In this document: positions 43,666 through 53,321 of the stretch, in pieces
How the letters are laid out: each line of letters starts with the position of its first letter
How positions within the stretch are numbered: position 1 is the first letter of the stretch
NCBI GenBank assembly: GCA_019637155.1
Contig: JAHBWE010000002.1
Span: forward strand, 496,001 to 560,000
Direction: 5' to 3'
Source: Labilithrix sp.
GTDB taxonomy: Bacteria > Myxococcota_A > Polyangia > Polyangiales > Polyangiaceae
DNA: 64,000 nt
The notes under the pieces: model-generated
Told to the model about the DNA's origin: nothing
The model's input: the letters and a program-made list of their open reading frames with translations, nothing else
Databases searched by the model: none
Program-made: the position numbers and the translations under genes

Positions 43666-46080
43666 ATGAACAAATCGCTCGTGCTGCTCGCGCTCGGCGT
43701 CCTCGGGATCGGCTGTCTCTCGCGTCCGGTCGGCGACGTCGCGCCGACGACGAAGGTCGCCTTCACGAACGACCAGACGCAGCTCGCGGTCGACAAGGTC
43801 GACCTCCTCTTCGCGATCGACAACTCCGCGTCGATGGGGGATAAGCAAGCGATCCTGAAGGAGGCGGTCCCGAACCTGATCGAGGGCCTCCTCGAGCCGC
43901 CGTGCATCGACGAGGAGACGCGGACCCCGATCGACGCGAAGGCCTCGCCGTTCGGCAACCGCGAAGACCGCTACCGCTGCCCGGAGGGGAGCGAGCCGCT
44001 CTTCAAGCCGGTGACGGACATGCACATCGGCATCATCTCGTCGTCGCTCGGCAACATGGGCGGCAACGTCTGCCGGACCGACGCCGCCTCCAAGCGCACG
44101 AACGACGGCGGCAAGCTGGTCAACATCGACGGCAGGGGCGGCGGCAAGGACCCGAAGGCGACGCTCGACTTCCTCGCGTGGTACCCGCCGAACGACGAGA
44201 ACAAGGACAAGCGGCGTCACCCCACGCCCGAGGGCGGCGGGGTCCAGTCGCTCGAGGAGCTCGCCGCGAGCTTCCAGAACATGGTCGTCGGCGTCGACCA
44301 GAACGGCTGCGGGCTCGAGGCGCAGCTCGAGAGCGTGTACCGCTTCCTCGTCCAGCCCGATCCCTGGGTCGCGATCCCGGATCCGAACGGCGGGCAAGCG
44401 TCGCTCGGCGACGGGATCGACTTCGAGCTCCTCGAGCAGCGCGCGAAGTTCCTGCGACCGGACTCGCTCGTCGCGGTCGTGATGCTCACGGACGAGGACG
44501 ACTCGTCCGCCGACCCGCTCGCGCTGAACGGCTTCGGCTGGGCGTTCATGTCGCGGGACTTCCCCAACTCCAGCGTGAAGCGCGGCGAGCTCGGGCTCGG
44601 GTCGACCGCGCCGCGCGGCACGTCCGTCTGCGCGTCCGAGCCCGGCAGCCCGGACTGCACGTCGTGCGCGTTCGGCGCGGACTGCGATCCGACCACGGAG
44701 GCCTGCCAGAAGATCCGGCAGGACCCGAGCTGCACGGAGTCGCCGGTGCCGGGCAAGGACGGCCTCGGCTTCGACGGCTTCTTCGCGCCGGCGGACGACG
44801 ACGTCAACGTGCGCTTCCATCGGATGAAGCAGCGCTACGGCGTCGACCCGCAGTACCCGATCCGTCGCTACGTCGACGGCTTCACGAAGCCGCGCGTCCC
44901 CGATCGCGCGACCGAGCACCCCGAGACGACGCGCCCGGACGGACGCCGCGACATCGCGGAGTACGCCGGCACGCCGAAGTGCACGAACCCGCTCTTCGCC
45001 GCGAAGCTGCCGCAGCAGGAGGGCGACGAGACGTGCGATCTCCCGAAGGGCTCGCGGAGCCCCGACCTCGTCTTCTTCGCGGTGGTCGGCGGCGTCCCGA
45101 ACGGGCTCCTGCAGGGAGCGGCGAAGAACAACCGCCTCACCGACGCCGACTGGGTGAAGATCCTCGGCAAGAACCCGGACGCGTACGACGACACCGGTAT
45201 CGACGAGCACATGCTCCAGTCGGTGGGAGCGCGCGCGGGTCTCCGTCGCGCGGGCGATCCCGACGCGCCGCGGAGCGTGCACGGCTCCGACGAGGTCCAC
45301 GGCCGCGAGTGGAACACGAACAAGCGGGACCTCCAGTACGCGTGCACGTTCGACCTGGTGGAGGAGCGCGACTGCTCGTCGACGGTGGAGTCGTGCGACT
45401 GCAACGACGACGCGAAGGGGCAGCCCTCGAGCAACGCGCCGCTCTGCAAGAACGACGGCTCGCCGACGCAGGTGAAGGCGAAGGCGTACCCGTCGATCCG
45501 TCCGTTCCGCGTCGTGCGCGCCCTCGGCGAGCGCGGGATCGCCGCGTCGCTCTGCCCGCTCCAGCTCACCGACAAGGACGCGCCGACGTACGGCTACAAG
45601 CCGGCGGTGGCGGCGATCGTCGATCGGCTCTCGCAGGTGCTCATCACGCAGTGCCTCCCGCAGGCGCTCCGTACCGAGACGGAGCGCGCGATGGAGGAGC
45701 CGCCGCCGGTGCCGTGCCTCGTGCTCGCGCAGCTCGATCCCTCGGTGGGCCAGACCTGCGCGGGGCTCGGCCTCGAGGCGCCGGCGGAGGAGGTCCTCCG
45801 CGTCTTCCGCGAGCAGCAAGCGAAGGAGAACGGCATCGAGGACGACCGCGAGGTCTGCCAGCTGAAGCAGAAGGTCGTGCGCGCCGGCGAGACCTGCGCG
45901 AAGGACGGCTCGCTCGAGTGGTGCTACGTCGAGAAGGCCCCGGGGCAGCGGTCTCCGGCGGGGACGTGCCCGCAAGCCTTGATCTTCGCCGACGGCACCG
46001 CGGCGCTGACCAACGCCCGCTTCACGCTCCAGTGCATCAATCAATTCTCGGAGGGAGAGGCCGCCAACGGTGCCAACTAG
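43666..46080 (+). CDS. VWA-domain lipoprotein (first of a tandem pair)
   Basis: 804 residues. Lipobox LGIGC (Cys17), then a von Willebrand A fold: VDLLFAIDNSASMGDKQ with the metal-ion MIDAS Asp52-x-Ser54-x-Ser56, and later AVVMLTDEDDSSAD. Many Cys residues (over 25, in pairs such as CTSCAFGADC and CDCND) suggest a disulphide-rich exported protein. There is no transmembrane segment after the signal. Probably surface or periplasmic, binding a ligand through the MIDAS. It shares the whole domain order with the next gene. The start at ATG 43666 is 33 bp after uvrC. Confidence 0.83.
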   Translation: MNKSLVLLALGVLGIGCLSRPVGDVAPTTKVAFTNDQTQLAVDKVDLLFAIDNSASMGDKQAILKEAVPNLIEGLLEPPCIDEETRTPIDAKASPFGNREDRYRCPEGSEPLFKPVTDMHIGIISSSLGNMGGNVCRTDAASKRTNDGGKLVNIDGRGGGKDPKATLDFLAWYPPNDENKDKRRHPTPEGGGVQSLEELAASFQNMVVGVDQNGCGLEAQLESVYRFLVQPDPWVAIPDPNGGQASLGDGIDFELLEQRAKFLRPDSLVAVVMLTDEDDSSADPLALNGFGWAFMSRDFPNSSVKRGELGLGSTAPRGTSVCASEPGSPDCTSCAFGADCDPTTEACQKIRQDPSCTESPVPGKDGLGFDGFFAPADDDVNVRFHRMKQRYGVDPQYPIRRYVDGFTKPRVPDRATEHPETTRPDGRRDIAEYAGTPKCTNPLFAAKLPQQEGDETCDLPKGSRSPDLVFFAVVGGVPNGLLQGAAKNNRLTDADWVKILGKNPDAYDDTGIDEHMLQSVGARAGLRRAGDPDAPRSVHGSDEVHGREWNTNKRDLQYACTFDLVEERDCSSTVESCDCNDDAKGQPSSNAPLCKNDGSPTQVKAKAYPSIRPFRVVRALGERGIAASLCPLQLTDKDAPTYGYKPAVAAIVDRLSQVLITQCLPQALRTETERAMEEPPPVPCLVLAQLDPSVGQTCAGLGLEAPAEEVLRVFREQQAKENGIEDDREVCQLKQKVVRAGETCAKDGSLEWCYVEKAPGQRSPAGTCPQALIFADGTAALTNARFTLQCINQFSEGEAANGAN

Positions 46081-46098
46081 AGTGGCAACTTTGTTGGC
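46063..46098. terminator. Inverted repeat at the end of the first VWA gene
   Basis: GCCAAC (46063-46068) pairs with GTTGGC (46093-46098), with a smaller inner pairing around the stop codon (46078-46080), then TTGTGG. It could be a weak terminator or attenuator between the two VWA genes. The T-run is poor. Confidence 0.3.
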
Positions 46099-46129
46099 TT
46101 GTGGACGCGGGGCGCGCGGGTCAAACGCG

Positions 46130-46158
46130 TTGTTTTCATGGCGGCATGTTCCGTGTAT
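46130..46158 (+). promoter_or_regulatory. Possible sigma-70-like promoter of the second VWA gene
   Basis: TTGTTT (46130-46135), 17-bp spacer, GTGTAT (46153-46158). The gene start at 46207 has its own Shine-Dalgarno (TAGGAG). The -10 match is weak. Confidence 0.25.
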
Positions 46159-46206
46159 CGTCGGAGGCGCCTCGGGCTTTGGGCTCGGTGGCTAGGAGAC
46201 TCTCTG

Positions 46207-48774
46207 ATGAAGTCGATGAGCTTCGGCAGGACCTTCACGGCGTTTGCGGCCGTCGCGACCATGCTCGCCACGGGCTGCCTTGCTCGGCCCGTCGGCCAGC
46301 AGCCCCCGACCACGAAGGTCAACTTCACCTCGACCGTGTCGCAGCAGGCCGTCGACAAGGTCGACCTCCTCATCGCGATCGACAACTCGGCGTCGATGGG
46401 TGACAAGCAGGAGATCCTCAAGGACGCCGTCCCGAACCTCATTCAGGGCCTGCTCCAGCCGCCGTGCGTCGATCGCGAGACGCGCATCCCGCTCGACAGC
46501 GGCGAGAAGGCCGATCCGTCCGGCAACAAGGACGACAACTACGGGTGCCCGCAGCCGAACAGCGAGCCCGACTTCAAGCCGGTCGGCGACATGCACATCG
46601 GCATCGTCTCCTCGTCGCTCGGCAACTTCGGCGGCGACGTCTGCCCGCCCGACCGCCGGCGCACGAACGACGGCGGCAAGCTCGTCAACATCAACGGCAA
46701 GGACGGCCAGAAGAACCCGCTCGCGCCGCTCGACTTCCTCGCCTGGTACCCGCAGAACGAGGAGAACGAGGACAAGAAGCGTCACCCCGAGCCCGAGGGC
46801 GGCGGCTTCCAGACGATCGGCGCGGCCGATCAGATCGACCAGGGCGGCATCACGCCGAACTTCCAGAACCTCGTCATCGGCGTCGATCAGACGGGCTGCG
46901 GTCTCGAGGCCCAGCTCGAGAGCGTGTACCGCTTCCTCATCCAGCCGGATCCGTGGGACGTCGTCCGCCTCGACAACTTCCAGCAAGCGGACCTCGGCGA
47001 GGGCATCGACCTCGACGTCCTGAAGCAGCGCGCGGACTTCCTCCGCCCCGACTCGCTCGTCGCGATCATCATGCTCACGGACGAGGACGACTCGTCGGCC
47101 GACCCGCTCGCGGTCGGCGGCTTCGGCTACGCGTTCATGGCGCGCTCGTTCCCCGGCTCGAAGGTGAACCGCGGCACGTCCGCGCAGGGCACCACCGCGC
47201 CGCGCGGCACCTCCAAGTGCGAGACCGATCCGGCGCATGCCGAGTGCACCTCGTGCGGCTTCGCCTCGAGCTGCGACCCGAACTCGGAGTCCTGCCAGAA
47301 GATCAAGCAGGACGTGAACTGCACGTCGTCGCCGATCCAGGGTCAGAGCGGCCCGGGCTTCGACGGCTTCTACGGGCCGACGGACGACGACCTCAACGTC
47401 CGCTTCCACCGCATGAAGGAGCGCTTCGGCGTCGACCCGCAGTACCCGCTCAAGCGCTACGTCGACGGCTTCACGAAGTTCCGCGTCCCGGATCGCACCG
47501 GCGAGCACACGATCAGGGAGGGCGCGAACGGCCAGCGCCTCATCTCGGACTACGTCGGCACGCCGAAGTGCACGAACCCGCTCTTCGCCTCGAAGCTCCC
47601 CTCGGAGTCGGGTGACGAGATCTGCCTCCTCGGGCGCAGCACGCGCTCGCCGGACCTCATCTTCTTCGCGGTCGTCGGCGGCGTCCCGAACAAGCTCCTC
47701 CACTTCGACTCGTCCGGCACGCCGGAGGCCTCCGAGAGGAACCGCATCTCGAACGACGACTGGGTGAAGATCCTCGGCCGCGATCCGGCGAACTTCGACT
47801 ACGAGGGCATCGACCCGCACATGGTCCAGTCCGTCGCGCCGCGCGAGGACCTCCTCGGCGCCGGCAGCGCGACGTCGGCGCGCGGTCAGAACGGCACCGA
47901 CCCGGTCCACGGCCGCGAGTGGAACACGGCGAAGAAGGACCTCCAGTACGCGTGCACGTTCGACCTGACCACGGAGCGCAGCTGCGCGACGGGCACCGAG
48001 TCGTGCGACTGCACCGACGACCAGTCGAACCCGGCCGCGTCCCCGAACCCGCCGCTCTGCGCGACGGACGGCTCGGCGACGCAGATCAAGGCGAAGGCGT
48101 ACCCGACCATCCGCGAGTTCCAGGTCGTCCGCGCGCTCGGCGACCAGGGCATCATCGCGTCGCTCTGCCCGATCCAGCTCGATCCGCAGCGCAAGAACGA
48201 TCCCGACTACGGCTACAACCCCGCCGTCGCGGCGATCATCGACCGCCTCAAGAACGCGCTCACGCAGCAGTGCCTCCCGCAGAAGCTCCGCTCGGCGGAG
48301 GAGTCGGCGACGGGCACGGGGCTCCCGGTGCCCTGCCTCGTCCTCGTCCAGCTGAGCCCGGACAGCGGTCAATCGTGCTCCAGCCTCGGCCTCAAGGTGC
48401 CGGACGACGCGATCCTCAAGGTCTTCAAGGAGCAGCAGAAGGCCGAGTCCGGCAACACCTCGGCCGAGGGCGCGATCGACCTCTCGACCCTCGAGACGTG
48501 TGAGCTGACGCAGAAGGCCGTGCCCCCGGGCGAGACCTGCGCGAACGACAGCACGCTCGAGTGGTGTTACGTCGAGAAGGCCGCCGGCACGACGAAGAAC
48601 CCGGCGGGTCGCTGCCCGCAGGCGCTCATCTTCGCGTCCGGTACGTCGATCCTCGCCGGTGCGCGCTTCAGCCTCCAGTGCATCCAGCAGTTCGGCGCGA
48701 ACGAAGCCTCCGGCGACACGCCGCAGGGCAGCAGCAGCGGCGGCGAACAGCAGACCCAGTCGCGGAAGCACTGA
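46207..48774 (+). CDS. VWA-domain lipoprotein (second of a tandem pair)
   Basis: 855 residues, a paralogue of the previous gene with the same motif order: lipobox LATGC (Cys24), MIDAS Asp59-x-Ser61-x-Ser63 (AIDNSASMGDKQ), LTDEDDSSAD, CTSCGFASSC, FFAVVGGVPNKLL, EWCYVEKAAG. The C-terminus adds a Ser/Gly/Gln tail. Start at ATG 46207 because TAGGAG precedes it at 8 bp and the signal peptide then begins cleanly; the frame stays open upstream to 46099 without signal-like sequence. Function unknown; the pair looks like a recent duplication kept under selection. It is followed 15 bp later by a response regulator. Confidence 0.83.
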   Translation: MKSMSFGRTFTAFAAVATMLATGCLARPVGQQPPTTKVNFTSTVSQQAVDKVDLLIAIDNSASMGDKQEILKDAVPNLIQGLLQPPCVDRETRIPLDSGEKADPSGNKDDNYGCPQPNSEPDFKPVGDMHIGIVSSSLGNFGGDVCPPDRRRTNDGGKLVNINGKDGQKNPLAPLDFLAWYPQNEENEDKKRHPEPEGGGFQTIGAADQIDQGGITPNFQNLVIGVDQTGCGLEAQLESVYRFLIQPDPWDVVRLDNFQQADLGEGIDLDVLKQRADFLRPDSLVAIIMLTDEDDSSADPLAVGGFGYAFMARSFPGSKVNRGTSAQGTTAPRGTSKCETDPAHAECTSCGFASSCDPNSESCQKIKQDVNCTSSPIQGQSGPGFDGFYGPTDDDLNVRFHRMKERFGVDPQYPLKRYVDGFTKFRVPDRTGEHTIREGANGQRLISDYVGTPKCTNPLFASKLPSESGDEICLLGRSTRSPDLIFFAVVGGVPNKLLHFDSSGTPEASERNRISNDDWVKILGRDPANFDYEGIDPHMVQSVAPREDLLGAGSATSARGQNGTDPVHGREWNTAKKDLQYACTFDLTTERSCATGTESCDCTDDQSNPAASPNPPLCATDGSATQIKAKAYPTIREFQVVRALGDQGIIASLCPIQLDPQRKNDPDYGYNPAVAAIIDRLKNALTQQCLPQKLRSAEESATGTGLPVPCLVLVQLSPDSGQSCSSLGLKVPDDAILKVFKEQQKAESGNTSAEGAIDLSTLETCELTQKAVPPGETCANDSTLEWCYVEKAAGTTKNPAGRCPQALIFASGTSILAGARFSLQCIQQFGANEASGDTPQGSSSGGEQQTQSRKH

Positions 48775-48789
48775 TCCGCACGGACGACG

Positions 48790-49497
48790 TTGACGAAGAA
48801 GACGATCCTCATCGTCGAGGACGAGCCCCACATCGTGATGGGGCTCCGCGACGCGCTCGAGTTCGAGGGCTTCGCGGTCATCTCGGCCGGCAAGGGAAAG
48901 GACGGCGTCCAGCTCGCCCGCGCGGAGAGCCCGGACGCCCTCATCCTCGACCTCATGCTGCCGGACATCAACGGCTACGCGGTCTGCGAAGAGGTGCGCC
49001 GCTTCAGCCCGTTCGTGCCGATCATCATGCTGACGGCGCGCTCGCAGGAGACGGACAAGATCCGCGGGCTCGACGCGGGGGCGGACGACTACGTGACGAA
49101 GCCGTTCAGCGTGAACGAGCTCATCGCGCGCGTGCGCGCCATCTTCCGCCGCGCGTCGCGCTCGGCCGCGTCGTCGCCGGAGATCGTCGAGGTCGGCGGC
49201 GCGCAGGTGAACTTCTCGACCCACTCGCTGAAGGCGCTCGGGCAGGAGCACGCGCTCTCGTTCTACGAGGTCGAGCTCCTGCGCCTCCTCGTCGAGCGCA
49301 TCGGCCAGCCGGTGAGCCGCGACGAGATCCTCCAGAAGATCTGGGGCCTCGACGCGTCCCCGACGAACCGCACCGTCGACAACTTCATCGTGAAGCTACG
49401 AAAGAAGATCGAGAAGGTGCCAGACAAGCCCGCCCACATCCTCACGGTCTACGGCTACGGCTACAAGCTCGTCTCCACCGCCGCGAACGCGGATTAG
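48790..49497 (+). CDS. OmpR/PhoB-type response regulator
   Basis: 235 residues. Receiver 1-120 with the acidic pair Glu10/Asp11, phospho-acceptor Asp54 ([12 protein letters not shown]) and Lys104 (VTKPFS). Winged-helix DNA-binding domain about 135-230 ([44 protein letters not shown]). TTG start at 48790. No histidine kinase is adjacent (orphan), unlike the usual paired layout. It follows the second VWA gene by 15 bp and may share its transcript. The 279 bp after it (49498-49776) show no gene I can support. Confidence 0.92.
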   Translation: MTKKTILIVEDEPHIVMGLRDALEFEGFAVISAGKGKDGVQLARAESPDALILDLMLPDINGYAVCEEVRRFSPFVPIIMLTARSQETDKIRGLDAGADDYVTKPFSVNELIARVRAIFRRASRSAASSPEIVEVGGAQVNFSTHSLKALGQEHALSFYEVELLRLLVERIGQPVSRDEILQKIWGLDASPTNRTVDNFIVKLRKKIEKVPDKPAHILTVYGYGYKLVSTAANAD

Positions 49498-49776
49498 CGC
49501 CGGCAAGGACGTAGCCGTCGTCAGACCCGCGGTAGATGCTGTCGAGCAGATCGCGTCGGCCGAGGAGCCTTGCGCGCGCCGCCTGCGGCTTTGTCGTCCG
49601 ACATGACGAATGCGAGTGTAACCCAGCGCCATCGTCCCAGCACGCCACCGAGGACTCGTGGCGGAGGTCACGACCGTGACCGGACCGATCCTTCGGGCGG
49701 CTGCGAGACCGTGAGGCAGGCACGAGGTAGGCGCGTAAGCGCGCATTGGCCTTCGATATGCACGGTGTATGATCCG

Positions 49777-50514
49777 ATGCTCCCGGTGAGGCGGTCCACC
49801 TGGCTTCGGCGCGCGGTATGGGGAGCGTTGGCGCTCTTCGTGCCTGGGTGCGCGCTCGTCGTCGGGATCCAGGACCTCGGCGTGGCGGAGAGCAAGGACT
49901 CGGAGCCGCCGCCTCCGCCGCCCCCGCCCGAGGCCGGGCCGCTCGAGCCGCGTGACGCCGCTGTGTTCGATCAGTACGTGCCGCCGGATGTCGACGCGGG
50001 CTGCACGCTGAAGAGCAAGGGGCCGCTCGTCCCGTCGACGAGCCGCGACACCGGCAACGGCATGGGCTGGAACTTCCCCGAGCGGGGGAGGAAGGCGGAC
50101 GGCGAGCCGACGTACATCCTCGCGATCCACGGGACGACCTCGAAGCGCATCCTCTTCGGCGGCTTCCAGGTCGGGCTCGCGCCCACCGACAAGGTGAAGG
50201 GGATCGTCTTCGAGCAGGTCGCCCGCGCGAACGAGCCGCTCGTCTACTTCGACGTCTCGGTGCAGCTCACGCTGCCGGGAGAGGGGCCCGCGGGCGACGA
50301 TCGACCGCGGTCCGATCCGTACCCCGTCGACTTCGACAACCGCGTGTTCGGCGGGCCGACCGACCTCTGGGGGCTGGACGCGAAGGTCACCCCCGCCGCG
50401 CTCAACTCGCTCGAGTTCGGGGTGTCCTTCGTCATCCGGCGAAAGGACACGTTCAAGTTCGACTCGGCGATGGGGATCGACGGTCTCCAGATGACCGTCT
50501 ACTACTGCGAATAG
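49777..50514 (+). CDS. Hypothetical lipoprotein with Pro-rich linker
   Basis: 245 residues from ATG 49777. Signal with lipobox VPGC (Cys25), then a Pro/Glu-rich linker (SEPPPPPPPPEAGPLEP) and a globular domain with beta-strand pattern (TYILAIHGTTSKRILFGGFQ, DVSVQLTLPGEG, LEFGVSFVIRRKD). No motif recognised. It ends one base before the convergent FHA-activator gene begins its stop. Confidence 0.65.
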   Translation: MLPVRRSTWLRRAVWGALALFVPGCALVVGIQDLGVAESKDSEPPPPPPPPEAGPLEPRDAAVFDQYVPPDVDAGCTLKSKGPLVPSTSRDTGNGMGWNFPERGRKADGEPTYILAIHGTTSKRILFGGFQVGLAPTDKVKGIVFEQVARANEPLVYFDVSVQLTLPGEGPAGDDRPRSDPYPVDFDNRVFGGPTDLWGLDAKVTPAALNSLEFGVSFVIRRKDTFKFDSAMGIDGLQMTVYYCE

Positions 50515-51855
50515 TCAGTCGCGCGCGTGCAGACCATGCTTCTTCAGCAGCGTGCGCAGGTAGTGGCGCTCGATCCCCGCGAGGCTCGCGGCGGTCGTGA
50601 GGTTGCCGCCGGTCTTCGTCATGAGCCGCATCAGGTAGTCGCGCTCGAAGTCGTCGACCGCGGTGCGCTTCGCGCCCTTGAACTCCAGCACCTCGCCCTC
50701 GGCGTCGGGCGCGGCCGTCTCGACCGCGTGCGCGCTGCGCTGGAGCAGGCGCTCGAACGCGAGGTCGTGCGGGCGGATGACGGGACCCTCCGCCATGTAC
50801 GCCGCGCGCTCGATGACGTTCTTGAGCTCGCGCACGTTGCCGGGGAAGTCGCGCTGCGCGAGCTCGGAGAGCGCCTCGCGCGAGAGCGAGCGCGCGACGG
50901 CGGCGTTGCGCGGGAGGCGGCGGAGGAACGACGCGGCGAGGAGCTCGATGTCCTCGCGCCGCTCGGAGAGGGCGGGCAGCTTCACGCGCGTCTGCGCGAG
51001 GCGGAAGTAGAGGTCGTCGCGGAACATCCCCTGGTTGACCATGCGCCGGAGGTCGCGCCACGTCGCGGAGACGACGCGCACCGAGATCGGGCGCGGGCGG
51101 ACCTCGCCGACGCGCATGACCTCGGATTTCTCGAGGACGCGGAGGAGCTTCGGCTGCAGGTCGAGCGGGAGCTCGCCGATCTCGTCGAGGAAGATCGTGC
51201 CGCCGTTCGCGCTCTCGAAGATGCCGGTGCGCGTCTCGGTCGCGCCGGTGAAGGCGCCGGCGGCGTGGCCGAAGAGCACCGACTCGGCGAGGCTCGCCGG
51301 CAGCGCCGCGCAGTCGAGGACGACGAACGGCCTCCCGGCGCGGGCGCTCTCGTCGTGGAGCGCGCGCGCGACGAGCTCCTTGCCGCTCCCGGTCGGGCCC
51401 TCGACGAAGACGGCGAGCTCGGTCGGCGCGAGCTTGGCGAGGAGGCCGAAGAGCTCGCGCATCGCCGGGCTCCGGCCGATGAGGTCGCGGAACGAGTCCT
51501 GCGTCGACGGCACCGCCTGGTCGACGGAGGCGTCGACGCGCATCGCGCTCTCGCCGAGCTGCACGGTGGAGCCGCGCGCGACGACGGCGTGGAGCACGCG
51601 CGCGCCTTCGTAGTACGTGCCGTTGTAGCTCCCGAGGTCGCGGAGCTCGATCCCCTCCGGATGGGCGGAGACCTCGACGTGGAACTCGGAGACGGTCGGA
51701 TCCCCGAGCGTGAGGTCGGCGACGCGCGAGCGGCCGACGGTGACCTTTCGCCCCTCGATGCTCGCGCCGCGCGCCTTCCCCGCGACGACGACGACGCGGA
51801 CCGCGCCGATCCCGGTTTGGGGTTTGATGATCGTCTTCGTGCTAAATTCGCTCAT
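50515..51855 (-). CDS. FHA-domain sigma-54-dependent activator
   Basis: 446 residues. FHA domain (about 22-105) with GRSR (41-44) and the phosphothreonine-binding SEFHVEV and YNGT, then an AAA+ sigma-54 activator domain: Walker A GPTGSGKE (153-160), GAFTGA (200-205) intact for contact with sigma-54, and FLDEIGELPLDLQPKLLRVL. C-terminal Fis-type helix-turn-helix (NLTTAASLAGIERHYLRTLLKK). It lacks the usual receiver, so its switch is phospho-threonine binding, fitting the divergent Ser/Thr kinase 26 bp away. Length normal for FHA-type activators of myxobacteria. Confidence 0.93.
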   Translation of the reverse strand: MSEFSTKTIIKPQTGIGAVRVVVVAGKARGASIEGRKVTVGRSRVADLTLGDPTVSEFHVEVSAHPEGIELRDLGSYNGTYYEGARVLHAVVARGSTVQLGESAMRVDASVDQAVPSTQDSFRDLIGRSPAMRELFGLLAKLAPTELAVFVEGPTGSGKELVARALHDESARAGRPFVVLDCAALPASLAESVLFGHAAGAFTGATETRTGIFESANGGTIFLDEIGELPLDLQPKLLRVLEKSEVMRVGEVRPRPISVRVVSATWRDLRRMVNQGMFRDDLYFRLAQTRVKLPALSERREDIELLAASFLRRLPRNAAVARSLSREALSELAQRDFPGNVRELKNVIERAAYMAEGPVIRPHDLAFERLLQRSAHAVETAAPDAEGEVLEFKGAKRTAVDDFERDYLMRLMTKTGGNLTTAASLAGIERHYLRTLLKKHGLHARD

Positions 51856-51881
51856 AGCTTCGAACCTTCGGCGCCACGCTC

Positions 51882-53321
51882 ATGAACGGCCGCTACTCGA
51901 TCCTCGCCACGCTCGCGAAGGGCGGCATGGGCACCGTCCACCTCGGACGGATGAAGGGGAACGCAGGCTTCGCTCGTCTCGTCGCGATCAAACAGCTCCA
52001 TCCTCATGTGTCGAGCGATCCCGAGCTCGTCGCCGCGTTGTTCGACGAGGCGACCCTCGCGGCGCAGATCCGTCACCCGAACGTAGTCGGCACCATCGAC
52101 GTCGTCACGGCCAACGGCACGCTGAGCGTCGTTTTCGACTACATCGAGGGCGAGGCGCTGAGCGGTCTCATCCGCCTCGCGGCCGACGCGGGGGAGCCCT
52201 CGCTCCCGCGTCCGATCGCGCTCGCGATCGTGCGCGGCGCCCTCCGCGGCCTCGAAGCGGCGCACGACGCGCGCGGCGACGACGGCACGCCGCTCGGGAT
52301 CGTGCACCGCGACGTGTCCCCGCAGAACGTGCTCGTCGGGGTGGACGGCCTCGCGCGCGTGATCGACTTCGGCGTCGCGAAGGCGCTCGGGCGCGTGGGG
52401 TCGACGCGGCCGGGCGAGGTGCGCGGCAAGTTCAGCTACATGGCGCCCGAGCAGCTGATGGGCAAGCCCGCGACGCGGCAGGTCGACATCTACGCGATGG
52501 GCGTCGTGCTGTGGGAGCTCTTGACCGGGAAGCGGCTCTTCGCGGGAGAGGACCAGCGCGCGGTCACGACCGCGGTCATCCAGAACCAGGTCGCGCCGCC
52601 GAGCGAGGCCGCGCCCGACGCCGGCATCCCGCCCGAGCTCGACGAGATCGTGCTGCGCGCGACGAGCGGCGATCTCGGAAGGCGGCACCTCTCCGCGCGC
52701 GAGCTGATCCTCGATCTCGAGCCGTTCGAGAAGGCCTCCGACGACGACGTCGGCGTCTGGGTCCGCCAGATCGCGGCCCACCGCCTCGCGAAGCGCGCCG
52801 AGATGGTCCGCGCGACCCCGCGCGGCGAGTCGTTCTCGCTCGACGAGCTGATGGCCGAGCTCGCGAAGAACCCCGACACGCAGACGCCGATGTCCGAGAA
52901 GAGCGGCAGCGTCGCCGCGGTCGCGGTGCCGTTCACGCAGCCGAGCTTCGCGCCGCCGCCGCTGCTCGTTCCGGCGCCGGTCGCGCGGCGATCGCGCACG
53001 CGCCTCGTCGCGATCATGCTCGCCGCCACGTTCGGGTTCTCCTCCGCGATCGTGGTGGGGTGGCTGATCGTGCGCGAGCGGCCGCTCGCGCCTCGGTTCT
53101 CCGCCGTCGCTCCGAGCGCCCCGGCGCCGCTGCCGCCGCCTTCGGTCGCGTCGGTCGCGTCGGTCGAGGAGGACGTCTCCGAGATCGAGCTGGAGGAGCC
53201 CGTCCCGGTCGCGCTCGGGAACGACGCGGGCGCGCGCACGCACGTCCGGAAGCAACGACCGCGCGCGCCGCACCCCGCCGCGGCGGCCTCGAGCACGGCG
53301 GATCCGCGGAGCTATCGATGA
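51882..53321 (+). CDS. Transmembrane Ser/Thr protein kinase
   Basis: 479 residues. Kinase 1 to about 280: AKGGMGTVHLG loop, Lys37 (VAIK), HRDVSPQN with catalytic Asp144, DFG at 162-164 (IDFGVAK), YMAPEQL. One transmembrane helix near 370-392 (RLVAIMLAATFGFSSAIVVGW), then a Pro/Ala-rich external tail with no known sensor domain. HRDVSP in place of HRDLKP is characteristic of myxobacterial kinases. It is divergent from the FHA activator and its stop overlaps the next gene (ATGA). A direct kinase-to-FHA pathway is inferred. Confidence 0.93.
   Translation: MNGRYSILATLAKGGMGTVHLGRMKGNAGFARLVAIKQLHPHVSSDPELVAALFDEATLAAQIRHPNVVGTIDVVTANGTLSVVFDYIEGEALSGLIRLAADAGEPSLPRPIALAIVRGALRGLEAAHDARGDDGTPLGIVHRDVSPQNVLVGVDGLARVIDFGVAKALGRVGSTRPGEVRGKFSYMAPEQLMGKPATRQVDIYAMGVVLWELLTGKRLFAGEDQRAVTTAVIQNQVAPPSEAAPDAGIPPELDEIVLRATSGDLGRRHLSARELILDLEPFEKASDDDVGVWVRQIAAHRLAKRAEMVRATPRGESFSLDELMAELAKNPDTQTPMSEKSGSVAAVAVPFTQPSFAPPPLLVPAPVARRSRTRLVAIMLAATFGFSSAIVVGWLIVRERPLAPRFSAVAPSAPAPLPPPSVASVASVEEDVSEIELEEPVPVALGNDAGARTHVRKQRPRAPHPAAAASSTADPRSYR

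Noticed and set aside
38404..46044. A very long open frame on the minus strand (over 2500 codons)
   Set aside because: It lies antisense to the L,D-transpeptidase, uvrC and VWA genes and in part of its length overlaps the helicase gene in another frame. Its translation is low-complexity Arg/Glu/Leu/Val, as expected for antisense of GC-rich genes, with no domains.
46192..49251. Open frame of about 1000 codons on the minus strand
   Set aside because: Antisense to the second VWA gene and the response regulator; composition is Arg/Leu/Asp repeats without motifs.
49498..49776. Possible small gene on the minus strand (93 codons around 49442-49723)
   Set aside because: A short stretch looks protein-like (LLGRRDLLDSIYRGSDDGYV) but it overlaps the response regulator end, has no clear start signal and no recognised family.
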